IMG/VR virus record: IMGVR_UViG_3300036819_000331
Coordinates: 26,588 to 90,587 of that record
Length of the DNA: 64,000 bases
Source: a virus
Strand: one strand, 5' to 3'
Shown here: piece by piece, positions 22,340 through 30,339 of the stretch
How the letters are laid out: each line of letters begins with the position of its first letter
Position numbering within the stretch: the first letter of the stretch is position 1
The notes under the pieces: model-generated
The model's database searches: none
The model's input: the letters and a program-made list of their open reading frames with translations, nothing else
Told to the model about the DNA's origin: nothing
Program-made: the position numbers and the translations under genes

Positions 22340-22727
22340 TGCGCTCTTCCGCCAATGGGTCCAAACCCTCCCATCCTGCCTCGACGGAAAGTCATTTTCC
22401 GAATGGATCCCCACCATCGGGGAGTGGCGAAACCTCGCGTGCCATATCCGCCGCGCCGGGCGTTCGGGAATTGGCTTCAAGGAGGCCTACGCCGTCGTCC
22501 CGATGACTGACGGGCAGCATCGATATCAACATCAGCACGGCGAACTCGCCTGCCTCCGCAAATTCACTCGCGATCCCCAGCTCATCTGCACGCTCGACAA
22601 TGCCTCGCCGTTTGAGGCGGAGCGTCTGGCGGGTGAGTGGTTCGATGCGCAGGTGGAGAAGTACCGGGCGATGTGGCGGCGCATGGTTCAAAACGGGGAA
22701 TTACCTTTAACCGCAGGGAAATGCTAA
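22332..22727 (+). CDS. Phage protein with HNH-like His motif
   Basis: 131 residues starting MSDALFRQWVQTLP. The segment AYAVVPMTDGQHRYQHQHGELACLRKF resembles the His-rich core of small phage HNH/NinG-like proteins (P-L-T-x-x-x-H-x-x-Q-H-x-x-G-E). I see no Cys pairs. Nuclease activity is conjecture. The ATG at 22332 was chosen over the GTG at 22311 because of the GGAG 8 bases upstream. Confidence 0.55.
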   Translation: MSDALFRQWVQTLPSCLDGKSFSEWIPTIGEWRNLACHIRRAGRSGIGFKEAYAVVPMTDGQHRYQHQHGELACLRKFTRDPQLICTLDNASPFEAERLAGEWFDAQVEKYRAMWRRMVQNGELPLTAGKC

Positions 22728-22753
22728 TGAACAACAAAAAAGGAGACACCACC

Positions 22754-23302
22754 ATGCAGGCAGCGCCAGTCGAGGATACCGGATTCATCGACATGAGGGA
22801 GCAGCTGGCACCCAAGCAGGTGAAGGCGTATGTCGAGCACCAGCGGGAGCGGGGCCATGTCGAATTCAATAACGGCTCCATCCTCGTGAAGAGCCGTCAC
22901 CCGCTCGACCAGTGCCTGCGGCGGGGCATCATCGAGGCCCACCACCATGACAGCGGCAAGCGCATCATGACGATCCGGGACTGCGCGTTCTCCCGCACGT
23001 CCGGCCGCATCTACAATGACCTCGGGCAGGGCGATAGTGGCATCGATGCCATGACGCTGTTCACGGAGGCCAGCCGGGCGATGATGAAGCTCGGCAACCC
23101 GAAGTTCGGCGGCCTCTGGGGTCTCATCAAAATCGTGTGCTTCAGCGAGCCGGATATCGATGGGAACTTCTTCAGCGAGGCGGAATACTCAGCGCTCTAC
23201 GGGCTCGGGCCGAATATTCAGAACGCGTTTGAGGAGTTGGATAAGGCGTTGGGGGAGGCGAGGGAGGCGATAAAAACGCGTCTCACGAATTCGCAGCGGT
23301 AG
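22754..23302 (+). CDS. Hypothetical protein at the end of the early operon
   Basis: 182 residues. KQVKAYVEHQRERGHVEFNNGSILVKSRHPLDQCLRRGIIEAHHHDSGKR, then IYNDLGQGDSGIDAMTLFTEASRAMMKL and EAEYSALYGLGPNIQNAFEELDKAL. AAGGAG 7 bases before the ATG at 22754 supports this start. It is the last rightward gene before late genes, where late-gene regulators often lie, so a regulator is possible but unproven. Its last 20 bases overlap the convergent TIR gene. Confidence 0.6.
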   Translation: MQAAPVEDTGFIDMREQLAPKQVKAYVEHQRERGHVEFNNGSILVKSRHPLDQCLRRGIIEAHHHDSGKRIMTIRDCAFSRTSGRIYNDLGQGDSGIDAMTLFTEASRAMMKLGNPKFGGLWGLIKIVCFSEPDIDGNFFSEAEYSALYGLGPNIQNAFEELDKALGEAREAIKTRLTNSQR

Positions 23303-24536
23303 TATTTTTCGGGGGACGTGGCATGCCGCATTGTTCGCACACCTTGGCGAAAAAGGGTTCCATGGCGGCGAGTGGGTCTTCGCCGACGCGATAATCCCCC
23401 TCGACCTCGATGAGATCGCTGGCACACGGACCAACCGGGCGCGCGAAGTTGGAGAAGCCCATTGAGCGACCTCGCACACCCTCAAATCCGGCAATCCAAT
23501 GAAAAGGCCCTGGAATACCAAAGCGATCACGCAGGAACTCGGCACCTCGCAACAGACTGTTCGAAAAACCAGACTCATCAAGCAGGATAAGCTTTGGTAG
23601 GTTCTGCAAGGGAAAGGTGTCTATCAGCCACAATTCGCCATCAATAAACATAAAGACAACCGCAGGCGCGAGATTAGAGTCCAGAACGGGTGCTAGGCCC
23701 GCGCCATCCGCGCCTCGCAAGTCAAAACTGCTTGTGTAGCCGTTATACAGCGGCAGCGTGGATAAATCTTTAACCTGTTTCCTGATAGCAATGACATTAA
23801 ACGGCTCCGTTGGGGGCGTTTGAGGAATAACCCTGAGCCAGAAGGCGGCTCCGTCAGACAGTAATGCCTCAGATTCAGGCCTCCCGTTCAGACTGGCGAT
23901 GGGATGCTTATAAAATCCGATTGGCTCCCCCTTGGCACGGAACCTCGCCCTACCATCTAGCGGGCGTCGGTACTCCCGTGGTTTAACTGGCGCGAGGCTT
24001 GACTTGTAGGTCTCGGCTGCGAGGATTTGTCTAATCTCGATTTCGAGAACTTTCGAGAGGTGCTCGCGCTGGGCTTTTCGTTCGTCGTCGGACGCTCCAT
24101 CTGGTACGTCGTATGGAGACGGGAATGCGTGATGCGCAAGGTCGAACGGCATCGTTGCCCTGTTGGGTTTTCCGTACGCCGTATTCATCACGGGGACAAT
24201 CCTGCTGTGCCCCAAACTCTTAAGGGCATACCCGTATTCGATCAGCACATTAGGGTTCGGAGTCGGCTCGCCATTCTTGCGTTCAGCGACGAACGTCAAG
24301 TCAGGAACGAAAATGGCGGCTCGATCGATCTTGCCAAGGATCGTATCGAATATGGGCGGAGATCCGGGAACCCCCTTAATGTCCTTATCAAGAACCAGTT
24401 CGTGAGGGCGCTCATCGATAGTAAGTTCCTTCGAAATTCGTTCCAGAGCGGACTTGAGCGCTCGTTCTATGAGGTTGCGCCCTTCCTTCGTCGGCCTATC
24501 CGATTGCCACGAGAAGAAAACCGTTGCGGTGCTCAT
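23283..24536 (-). CDS. TIR-like protein with C-terminal extension (candidate defence effector)
   Basis: 417 residues. The N-terminal 165 residues match the bacterial TIR-like group that begins FFSWQSD: VFFSWQSDRPTKEGRNLIERAL, LDKDIKGVPGSPPIFDTILGKIDRAAIFVPDLTFV, then NPNVLIEYGYALKSLGHSRIVPVMNTAYG. The Glu in NVLIEYGYA is where TIR NADase catalytic glutamates fall. The C-terminal 250 residues are an alpha/beta domain of unknown type (RRPLDGRARFRAKGEPIGFYKHP, LPKLILLDESGFSNSLLRGAEFLRDRFGIPG). It reads against the surrounding operons and forms a two-gene cassette with 24544-24825. A role in exclusion of other phages is inference. Confidence 0.7.
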   Translation of the reverse strand: MSTATVFFSWQSDRPTKEGRNLIERALKSALERISKELTIDERPHELVLDKDIKGVPGSPPIFDTILGKIDRAAIFVPDLTFVAERKNGEPTPNPNVLIEYGYALKSLGHSRIVPVMNTAYGKPNRATMPFDLAHHAFPSPYDVPDGASDDERKAQREHLSKVLEIEIRQILAAETYKSSLAPVKPREYRRPLDGRARFRAKGEPIGFYKHPIASLNGRPESEALLSDGAAFWLRVIPQTPPTEPFNVIAIRKQVKDLSTLPLYNGYTSSFDLRGADGAGLAPVLDSNLAPAVVFMFIDGELWLIDTFPLQNLPKLILLDESGFSNSLLRGAEFLRDRFGIPGPFHWIAGFEGVRGRSMGFSNFARPVGPCASDLIEVEGDYRVGEDPLAAMEPFFAKVCEQCGMPRPPKNTTAANS

Positions 24537-24543
24537 TAGTTCG

Positions 24544-24825
24544 TCAATCAGTAGTTATGGTATCGCGATATACAGTGAAGGCCAGGTCAAAGATTTCCTC
24601 GGCAATCGCAGTCAATTCCGGTCGCCGAACTCCGTCGAGATTCTCCAAGGCTTTGTTGATCCGCACAAGTCGCTCGCGGTATTGCGGCGGCGATGTTTCG
24701 CCAAGCGGAAGAAGGGTGATTTTCGCTCCGAGGAGCCGCGACTTGAGCTTTTCATCAATCGTGGCGAGGAGTTTGCATGCGCTGTAACAACGCTCCGCTA
24801 CCGACAGATCTGCATTTCTGGCCAT
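24544..24825 (-). CDS. Helical partner of the TIR-like gene
   Basis: 93 residues: DLSVAERCYSACKLLATIDEKLKSRLL, then YRERLVRINKALENLDGVRRPELTAIAEEIFDLAFTVYRDT, all helical. It ends 7 bases before the TIR-like ATG, so the two are one operon. It may be a sensor, inhibitor or structural partner of the TIR protein. Family not recognised. Confidence 0.6.
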   Translation of the reverse strand: MARNADLSVAERCYSACKLLATIDEKLKSRLLGAKITLLPLGETSPPQYRERLVRINKALENLDGVRRPELTAIAEEIFDLAFTVYRDTITTD

Positions 24826-24912
24826 GGTCGAATTCTACCCCAGAGTAGGAAGAATAAGGAGGCCACGCTTTTGGGCTTGCGTTTTTCTAATATTCGTGTA
24901 AATTGCAAATCG

Positions 24913-24935
24913 TTGACACGCCCTTTTTGTCTCTA
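24913..24935 (+). promoter_or_regulatory. Possible late-region promoter
   Basis: TTGACA at 24913-24918 is a consensus -35. A partial -10 (TAGCGT) is 16 bases further. It lies in the 222-base gap between the divergent TIR cassette and the late genes. No other feature is seen in this gap. Confidence 0.35.
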
Positions 24936-25047
24936 GCGTTTGGAGCGCATGAATTCGCAGAAACGCTTGGCCTTCCGATCTTCAACCGTATCTTTTCCCA
25001 CCGAAATCGACGCCGGTTCGTGCCAGGCGGCCCGTATTGAGGCCGCG

Positions 25048-25179
25048 ATGTCGAAGCCTGTCCTCCGTGTTGCCGTAACGCCGGAATGGCTGGCGGAGAA
25101 TGCGGTGAAGCAGCTGGCGTATGAGGAGAAGTTCCGCGCGTGGCGTAAGCTGCATCCGTCGCGTAATACGACTCAATAG
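25048..25179 (+). CDS. Small protein, 43 residues, before terS
   Basis: MSKPVLRVAVTPEWLAENAVKQLAYEEKFRAW and a basic end. GAGG lies 5 bases before the ATG. An in-frame upstream ATG (24952) without a good ribosome-binding site would add 32 residues. Function unknown. Confidence 0.45.
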   Translation: MSKPVLRVAVTPEWLAENAVKQLAYEEKFRAWRKLHPSRNTTQ

Positions 25180-25189
25180 CAATTTTCAC

Positions 25190-25290
25190 GGGGACGGCAC
25201 AATCCGCAAGGACGCGTGCGCGGGGTGAGAAAACCCTGAGTAATCGTCCCCACTAAACATGCCCCGCGGGTGAGCGGGGATTTTCATTTT
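25190..25290 (+). promoter_or_regulatory. Structured leader with terminator and alternative pairing upstream of terS
   Basis: GGGGACG (25190-25196) pairs with CGTCCCC (25245-25251), enclosing two hairpins: GCAC...GTGC capped by TCC-GCAA-GGA, and GGGT-GAGAAA-ACCC. Ten bases later CCCCGC (25262-25267) pairs with GCGGGG (25274-25279), followed by ATTTTCATTTT, an intrinsic terminator form. CGCGGGG at 25219-25225 is also complementary to CCCCGCG at 25262-25268, which would block the terminator stem. This is the layout of an attenuator, riboswitch or put-like antitermination site controlling late genes. No known class is recognised. Confidence 0.5.
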
Positions 25291-25308
25291 CAACTGACGT
25301 TCGAGTTT

Positions 25309-25809
25309 ATGGGTAGGAAAGCGCCGAAGAAGCTGGTGAAGTTCAGCTCCGAACTCGGCGAGTTGATCTGTTCGCTGCTGGCCGAAGGACAGAGTCTGCG
25401 GAAGATTTGCTCAATCGATAGCATGCCGCGAGTATCGACGGTGATGTATTGGTTGGCGAAAGGCGCGGCGAAGACAAAGCCATTCGACGCATTCCTTGAG
25501 CAATACGCGATCGCGCGCGAGGCTCAGGCTCAGGTTTACGTCGATCAGATCATCGATATTGCCGATGATGACGAGGGTGATTTCGGCTTCAAGTCGGAAG
25601 ATACCGAAGAGGGCGCGAGCGGCAAGCCCGTCGTCCTAATTGACAACGTTCATCGGGCGAAACTGCGGGTTGACGCCCGCAAATGGATTGCCTCGAAGCT
25701 TCTTCCGAAGAAGTACGGCGAGAAGATTCAGCAGGAACACAGCACCAAAGACGATAAGCCCATACCGATATTCACGCTCAACATCGGCCAGAAGACGCCC
25801 GATGCATGA
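25309..25809 (+). CDS. terS: Terminase small subunit (Sf6-type)
   Basis: 166 residues. LICSLLAEGQSLRKICSIDSMPRVSTVMYWLAKG forms an HTH followed by FLEQYAIAREAQAQVYVDQIIDIADD, the helical assembly region of Sf6-like TerS. The C-terminus (VDARKWIASKLLPKKYGEK) is also typical. TerS rings recognise pac/cos and regulate TerL. Weak Shine-Dalgarno; the start follows the family N-terminus. The last 4 bases overlap terL. Confidence 0.85.
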   Translation: MGRKAPKKLVKFSSELGELICSLLAEGQSLRKICSIDSMPRVSTVMYWLAKGAAKTKPFDAFLEQYAIAREAQAQVYVDQIIDIADDDEGDFGFKSEDTEEGASGKPVVLIDNVHRAKLRVDARKWIASKLLPKKYGEKIQQEHSTKDDKPIPIFTLNIGQKTPDA

Positions 25810-27053
25810 ACATCCAGTACCAACGGCCGCCGCTGTATCCCAAGCAACTCGCCGCCATCTTCCATGACAAGCGATACGGTTTCATAGAAGCGAGTACCAA
25901 GGCCGGCAAGACCGTCGGAAACATGGCGTGGATTCTGGAAAAGACCCTTATCGGATCCAAGCCGAATCAGAACCGCTGGTGGGTCGCTCCTGTATACGGT
26001 CAGGCGGAAATTGCCTACACGCGCATGAAGCATGGCCTTCCGAAGGGCATATTTGATGCGCACGATACGAAGCTTCGCCTCTCGTTCATCAACGGCGCAA
26101 ATATCTGGTTCAAGTCCGGCGAAAAGCCCGACAACCTCTACGGCGACGACGTTTACGATGTCGTCATCGACGAAGCGAGCAGGCTGCGCGAGGAAGCTTA
26201 TACTGCGATCCGAAGCACGCTTACCGCGACGCGCGGTGCGCTCAGGGCCATAGGCAACGTCAAGGGACGTAAGAACTGGTTCTACCGCCTCTGCCGAAAA
26301 GCCCAGGCGGGCGATCCGACAATGGAGTACCACAAACTCACCGCATATGACGCGGTCGAGGGTGGCGTCCTGGCGGCGGAGGAAATCGAATCCGCGAAGC
26401 GGGAGTTGCCGGAGAATGTCTTCCGGGAGCTTTACCTTGCCGAGCCTTCAGATGATGGCGGCAACCCGTTCGGCATCGCAGCGATTCAGGCGTGCGTTAA
26501 GCCGCTTTCGACCTTACCCGCAGTCTCCTGGGGCTGGGATTTAGCAAAATCCTACGACTGGTGCGTCGGAATCGGCCTCGACAGGAACAGCGACACTTGC
26601 CGGTTCGAACGTTTCCAAAAGCCTTGGCAGGACACGATTTCCTACATAAGGAATGTTACCGGCAATGTCCCGGCGCTTGTGGACAGTACCGGAGTCGGTG
26701 ACCCGGTGCTTGAGGCTCTCCAGGCAAACGGCGGCAACAATTTCGAAGGCTTCAAGTTCTCGCAGCTGAGCAAACAGCAGCTCATGGAAGGGCTGGCGGT
26801 CGCGATACAGCAAAAGCACGTCGGCTACCCGGCTGGCGTCATTGTCTCCGAGCTTGAACAGTTCGAATACGAATATACGCGCACCGGAGTACGTTATAGC
26901 GCCCCGGAAGGATTTCACGATGACTGCGTATGCGGTCTCGCCCTCGCGGTGCGCAGAAAGACAATTCCGCTGCCCGGCGCTGGCTGGCTCGCCTACGCCG
27001 AGTCGCAGGCCGTCGAAGCGCAGAAAGCCGCAGAGAAAGCCAAACACCCTTAA
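25806..27053 (+). CDS. terL: Terminase large subunit
   Basis: 415 residues. The Walker A-like ATPase motif is ASTKAGKTVG (residues 28-37), Walker B is VYDVVIDEASR with catalytic Glu, and the coupling motif is RAIGN. The nuclease half has WGWDLAKSYDW, PALVDSTGVGDPVLEAL and FHDDCVCGLALAV, supplying the three Asp of the RNase H-like active site. It packages concatemeric DNA into proheads through the portal. Confidence 0.92.
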   Translation: MNIQYQRPPLYPKQLAAIFHDKRYGFIEASTKAGKTVGNMAWILEKTLIGSKPNQNRWWVAPVYGQAEIAYTRMKHGLPKGIFDAHDTKLRLSFINGANIWFKSGEKPDNLYGDDVYDVVIDEASRLREEAYTAIRSTLTATRGALRAIGNVKGRKNWFYRLCRKAQAGDPTMEYHKLTAYDAVEGGVLAAEEIESAKRELPENVFRELYLAEPSDDGGNPFGIAAIQACVKPLSTLPAVSWGWDLAKSYDWCVGIGLDRNSDTCRFERFQKPWQDTISYIRNVTGNVPALVDSTGVGDPVLEALQANGGNNFEGFKFSQLSKQQLMEGLAVAIQQKHVGYPAGVIVSELEQFEYEYTRTGVRYSAPEGFHDDCVCGLALAVRRKTIPLPGAGWLAYAESQAVEAQKAAEKAKHP

Positions 27054-27071
27054 CCCATCACAGGAGTTCTT

Positions 27072-27773
27072 ATGACCACCTATTCGATGCTCGCCCCCGC
27101 GGCCAAGGCCGGATTTACCCAGCAATGCGCGTCCAGTACCACGTATACCGCCGATGCTTATGGCTTCATCACTGGAATCGCCCTGGCCGATGTCGGCGAC
27201 CTCTATAAAGGAGGCTGCATCCCGCTGGGCCAGTCCGGCGTGCGCAGCACGTTCAGCCAGACCGTCGATCCCAGTATCAGCAACGACAACACCCAGGACT
27301 TCGGCATCGGTTCGGAATGGTTCAACACCACGACCGGCCTGATGTGGCGCTGCCAGTCCGCTGCGACCGGAGCGGCGGTGTGGTTGCCGCAGGTTTCGTC
27401 CGGCGTGCTCGTGGGTCGCCTTATCGGCGCGAACATGAACGTCACGACCGACCAGGCCATCAACATGACGGGCTGGACGGCGCTCAACAAATTCCGTCTG
27501 ACCAAGGTAACGGTGAAAAACGCCAGCGTCTCGCTCACGACGGCAGCGGGCGGCATCTACACCGCTGTAAGCAAGGGCGGTACGGCCTATGTGGCATCGG
27601 GTCAGGCCTATAGCGCGCTGACCGGCGCAACGCTGGCGCTCGACCTTACCATCGCCACAACTCCCGGCGTCACGCCTCTTGCGGCGGCCAGCCAGCTTTA
27701 TCTGGCGCTGAGCACCGCGCAGGGCAGCGCAGCAACGGCAGACGTATATTTGTTCGGCGACGCCTACGTGTAA
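27072..27773 (+). CDS. Beta-rich virion protein (decoration or head fibre candidate)
   Basis: 233 residues, rich in Ala, Thr, Gly and Ser. FGIGSEWFNTTTGLMWRC is a motif also found in phage fibre N-termini (EWFNTTTG). The C-terminal half (LNKFRLTKVTVKNASVSLTTAAGGIYTAV) looks like a beta sandwich. AGGAG precedes the ATG. Its position between terL and portal suggests a head decoration or fibre protein. Confidence 0.6.
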   Translation: MTTYSMLAPAAKAGFTQQCASSTTYTADAYGFITGIALADVGDLYKGGCIPLGQSGVRSTFSQTVDPSISNDNTQDFGIGSEWFNTTTGLMWRCQSAATGAAVWLPQVSSGVLVGRLIGANMNVTTDQAINMTGWTALNKFRLTKVTVKNASVSLTTAAGGIYTAVSKGGTAYVASGQAYSALTGATLALDLTIATTPGVTPLAAASQLYLALSTAQGSAATADVYLFGDAYV

Positions 27774-27800
27774 AACTGAGGCCAGTAGCGAGAGTTTGCA

Positions 27801-29369
27801 ATGCCGGAGGGAGGAAAGGTTACGCCGATCTCCCCCGGCGTCGTTGCGCGCGTGACGCGTGCGGCACGATACGTCATCACTGGAAACGCCGACGGATGGT
27901 TCCCCGCAGGCCAGCCGCTCACTCCCCAGGCTCCTCCGGAAGTCCGGGGCCGCCAGTTCGACTACCCGACCTACGTCAATACGACCTATACGCCGCGCGC
28001 GGGCGAGCCGATATCCTTCCAGGATTTGCGCGGCCTCGCCGATAACTGCGACATCCTCAGCTCTGCCATCGAAACCCGCAAGGACCAGATGGAAGCGCTG
28101 GAATGGAATATCCGCATCAAGGCGGACGACAACAACAAGCGTACGACCGCAACGGCAGAGCAGCAGAAGCGCATCGACGCCATCACCGATTTCCTCCAGT
28201 ACCCCGACAAGATCAACAGCTGGGAGCAGTGGCAGCGCCAGCTCCTCGACGACATGTTCGTCATCGATGCGCCGTGCCTCTACAAGCGCAAGGACCGCAA
28301 GGGGCGTCTCTACGGACTCGAAATCATCGACGGCGCGAGCATCAAGATTCTGATTGACGACTCCGGCCGCAGGCCGCTTCCGCCCGATCCGGCCTACCAG
28401 CAAATCATCAAGGGCATGCCGGCGACCAACTACACCAGCGACGAGCTGCTGTATTGGATGCACAATCCCCGCAGCCATAAGGTCTATGGCCGCTCGCACG
28501 TCGAGCAGGTCATCCTGACTGTGAATACGCTGATCCGCCGGGCGCTGTTCCAACTTGAATATTACAAGGAAGGCAGCCAGCCCGACGCATTCTTGGGACT
28601 GCCGAAGGAATGGAATAGCGAGCAGATCATCGCCTTCCAGAAGAATTTCGACGCCATGATGGCGGGCAACCTCGCCATGCGGCGCCGCCTGAAGTTCATG
28701 CCCGGTGAGTTCAAGTACCAGGAGACGAAAGCCCCGCAGCTCAAAGACGAATACGACGAGTGGCTGGCGCGCATCATCTGCTACGTGTTTTCCCTTGCGC
28801 CGACGCCGTTCATCAAGCAGATGAACAGGGCGACGGCGGAATCATCGCATGATGCCGCGCTGGAAGAGGGCTTGGCACCGCTCCAGAAATGGATGCGCAA
28901 GAACGTAAACCGCGTAATCGCCGTAGATTTTGATTCCTCCGATCTCGAGTTCGCTTACGTTGATGACCGAGAACAGGACCCGCTGCAGGCGGCCCAGATC
29001 AACCAGATCTACGTCCAGGCCGGAATAATGTCGGTCGATGAGACGCGTGAGAATATCGGCTTAGTGCCGCTCGGTGGCGCTGCCGCTGTGGCAATGCCGC
29101 TCACAGCGACCGGGTTCGTCGCACCGAAAACTCCCGAAGAGCAGCAGGCAGATGCCGACGCTCAGACGCAAGCAATGCAGGCAGCTGCGGAGGCGCGCGC
29201 CAAAGCTGGGCAGAACGGAGCGCAGTCGAACGGTAATCAAAACGACCCGAAACACGGTGGGGGCGATGCGCCTCCTAGTAAGGATACGGACGACGCGAAG
29301 AAAGCAGCTCCTGCCAACTTAAAAAAAAAGCCCAACCCATATCTCCTCATGACCGGGCGCAGGCATTAA
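27801..29369 (+). CDS. Portal protein
   Basis: 522 residues. LRGLADNCDILSSAIETRKDQMEALEWNIRI, then LLDDMFVIDAPCLYKRKDRKGRLYGLEIIDGASIKILID and LLYWMHNPRSHKVYGRSHVEQVILTVNTLIRRA follow the phage portal fold. Residues 440-505 are Ala/Gln-rich. The dodecameric portal is the DNA entry channel. Near its 3' end an A9G run (29321-29330) provides an in-phase A-AAA-AAG slippery heptamer, and the -1 frame continues open into the minor head gene. Confidence 0.9.
   Translation: MPEGGKVTPISPGVVARVTRAARYVITGNADGWFPAGQPLTPQAPPEVRGRQFDYPTYVNTTYTPRAGEPISFQDLRGLADNCDILSSAIETRKDQMEALEWNIRIKADDNNKRTTATAEQQKRIDAITDFLQYPDKINSWEQWQRQLLDDMFVIDAPCLYKRKDRKGRLYGLEIIDGASIKILIDDSGRRPLPPDPAYQQIIKGMPATNYTSDELLYWMHNPRSHKVYGRSHVEQVILTVNTLIRRALFQLEYYKEGSQPDAFLGLPKEWNSEQIIAFQKNFDAMMAGNLAMRRRLKFMPGEFKYQETKAPQLKDEYDEWLARIICYVFSLAPTPFIKQMNRATAESSHDAALEEGLAPLQKWMRKNVNRVIAVDFDSSDLEFAYVDDREQDPLQAAQINQIYVQAGIMSVDETRENIGLVPLGGAAAVAMPLTATGFVAPKTPEEQQADADAQTQAMQAAAEARAKAGQNGAQSNGNQNDPKHGGGDAPPSKDTDDAKKAAPANLKKKPNPYLLMTGRRH
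29321..29330 (+). other. Candidate -1 ribosomal frameshift site (A-AAA-AAG)
   Basis: Nine A followed by G. In the portal frame the codons are TTA AAA AAA AAG, so the last seven bases form the X-XXY-YYZ heptamer A-AAA-AAG, the dnaX-type slippery sequence. Slipping back one base enters the frame of the minor head protein, which has no stop from 29330 to 30089. GCCC (29330-29333) and GGGC can pair around a 25-base loop shortly downstream. Transcriptional slippage on A9 is an alternative. Confidence 0.6.
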
Positions 29370-29407
29370 AGTCCCGCGCGGCCATAAAGAGGCTCGCTGG
29401 GAAGGTT

Positions 29408-30091
29408 TTGGCGAAAACCGCCAGTTCGGTAGCCCGGCAGCTTAATACAGCGCTGGGCAAGCTCGCCAAGGCCGATGATGCCGACGACCAGTCGGATGGA
29501 ATCGTAAGCGAACTCGACCTCAATCTGCTGACGGGCCTCTCGGCAGTGCATCCGTGGCTGGAGGACGTGGCGGCGGATCGAGCCGGTGATGAGTTGCTAT
29601 CGCTTGGGATCTCCGAGGATACAGATTTCTTCAGCCACGCAAATACGCGCGCGGCAGATTACGCCAAAGACCGCAGCGCTGATCTGGTCACCCAGATCGA
29701 CGAATCCACGCGCGACATGCTCCGCCGGAAGATCGCCGACGGTATCGCCGCGGGTGCGATGCGGGAAGACATCATCGATTCCATCATGGACTCGGATATC
29801 TTCAGCGAGTCGCGCGCCACGCTAATCGCTGATACCGAAGTCGCGATGGCGAACGGGCAGGGGGGGCTTGCCGGTTACAAGGAAGCCAAAGCCGCGGGCG
29901 TGAAGTTGAAGAAGGTCTGGGTGTGCGATTCTGATCCGTGTCCTATCTGCGAAGAAAATGAAAACGCGGGCGAAATAGACGTTTCAGATTCCTTCCCAAG
30001 TGGCGATGATGCTGAAATCGCTCACATTAATTGCCTGTGTCACACAGAATCCGTGGTCGAGGATGACAAGGAAGAGGATGACGACGAATGA
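29408..30091 (+). CDS. MuF/SPP1 gp7-type minor head protein
   Basis: 227 residues if read from the TTG at 29408. The MuF fold region is TQIDESTRDMLRRKIADGIAAGAMREDIIDSIMDSDIFSESRATLIADTEVAMANGQG, then VWVCDSDPCPICEENENAGEI and HINCLCHTE, the Cys/His end typical of the family. There is no good start codon: TTG is poorly spaced from GGAAGG and the next ATG is about 100 codons in. The frame stays open upstream to the portal A9G run, so it is likely made as a portal fusion by -1 frameshifting. It would act inside the prohead in assembly or genome exit. Confidence 0.75.
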   Translation: MAKTASSVARQLNTALGKLAKADDADDQSDGIVSELDLNLLTGLSAVHPWLEDVAADRAGDELLSLGISEDTDFFSHANTRAADYAKDRSADLVTQIDESTRDMLRRKIADGIAAGAMREDIIDSIMDSDIFSESRATLIADTEVAMANGQGGLAGYKEAKAAGVKLKKVWVCDSDPCPICEENENAGEIDVSDSFPSGDDAEIAHINCLCHTESVVEDDKEEDDDE

Positions 30092-30264
30092 CGATACTCC
30101 AAGCCATCAGCCTCCTCAACGGCACGGTGCCGAATGGCCTCGTGGCTGTGCAGCGCGTCATGCTGATGAACGGCATCGTCGATGCGGCACGCAACGGCGA
30201 TAAGGATGCCCGGCAGTTCATCGACCTTTGCGCCCTGAACGTCGCAACAGCAACAAGACACTAA
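30088..30264 (+). CDS. Small protein, 58 residues, in the head cluster
   Basis: MTILQAISLLNGTVPNGLVAVQRVMLMNGIVDAARNGDKDARQFIDLC, helical, with an ATGA overlap to the minor head gene. The ATGA coupling and good codon pattern support it. Not recognised. Confidence 0.6.
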   Translation: MTILQAISLLNGTVPNGLVAVQRVMLMNGIVDAARNGDKDARQFIDLCALNVATATRH

Positions 30265-30265
30265 C

Positions 30266-30316
30266 GACCACCCATTGTTTGGTCACTGGCCGCTCTTAAC
30301 CGGACGGCCCATTTTT
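30266..30316 (+). terminator. Two hairpins ending in a T-tract between head genes
   Basis: GACCA (30266-30270) pairs with TGGTC (30280-30284), then GGCCG (30288-30292) pairs with CGGCC (30305-30309), followed by CATTTTT. The second stem is only 5 bp, so it may attenuate rather than stop transcription before the protease gene. No Shine-Dalgarno is seen between it and the ATG at 30340. Confidence 0.4.
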
Positions 30317-30339
30317 CACCCCTATCTTGAGCACCACCC

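Noticed and set aside
26541-28553. A 670-codon open frame on the minus strand
   Set aside because: It lies fully antisense to terL, the gene at 27072 and the portal gene, all of which show clear motifs. High GC keeps antisense frames open; no domain pattern was seen in it.
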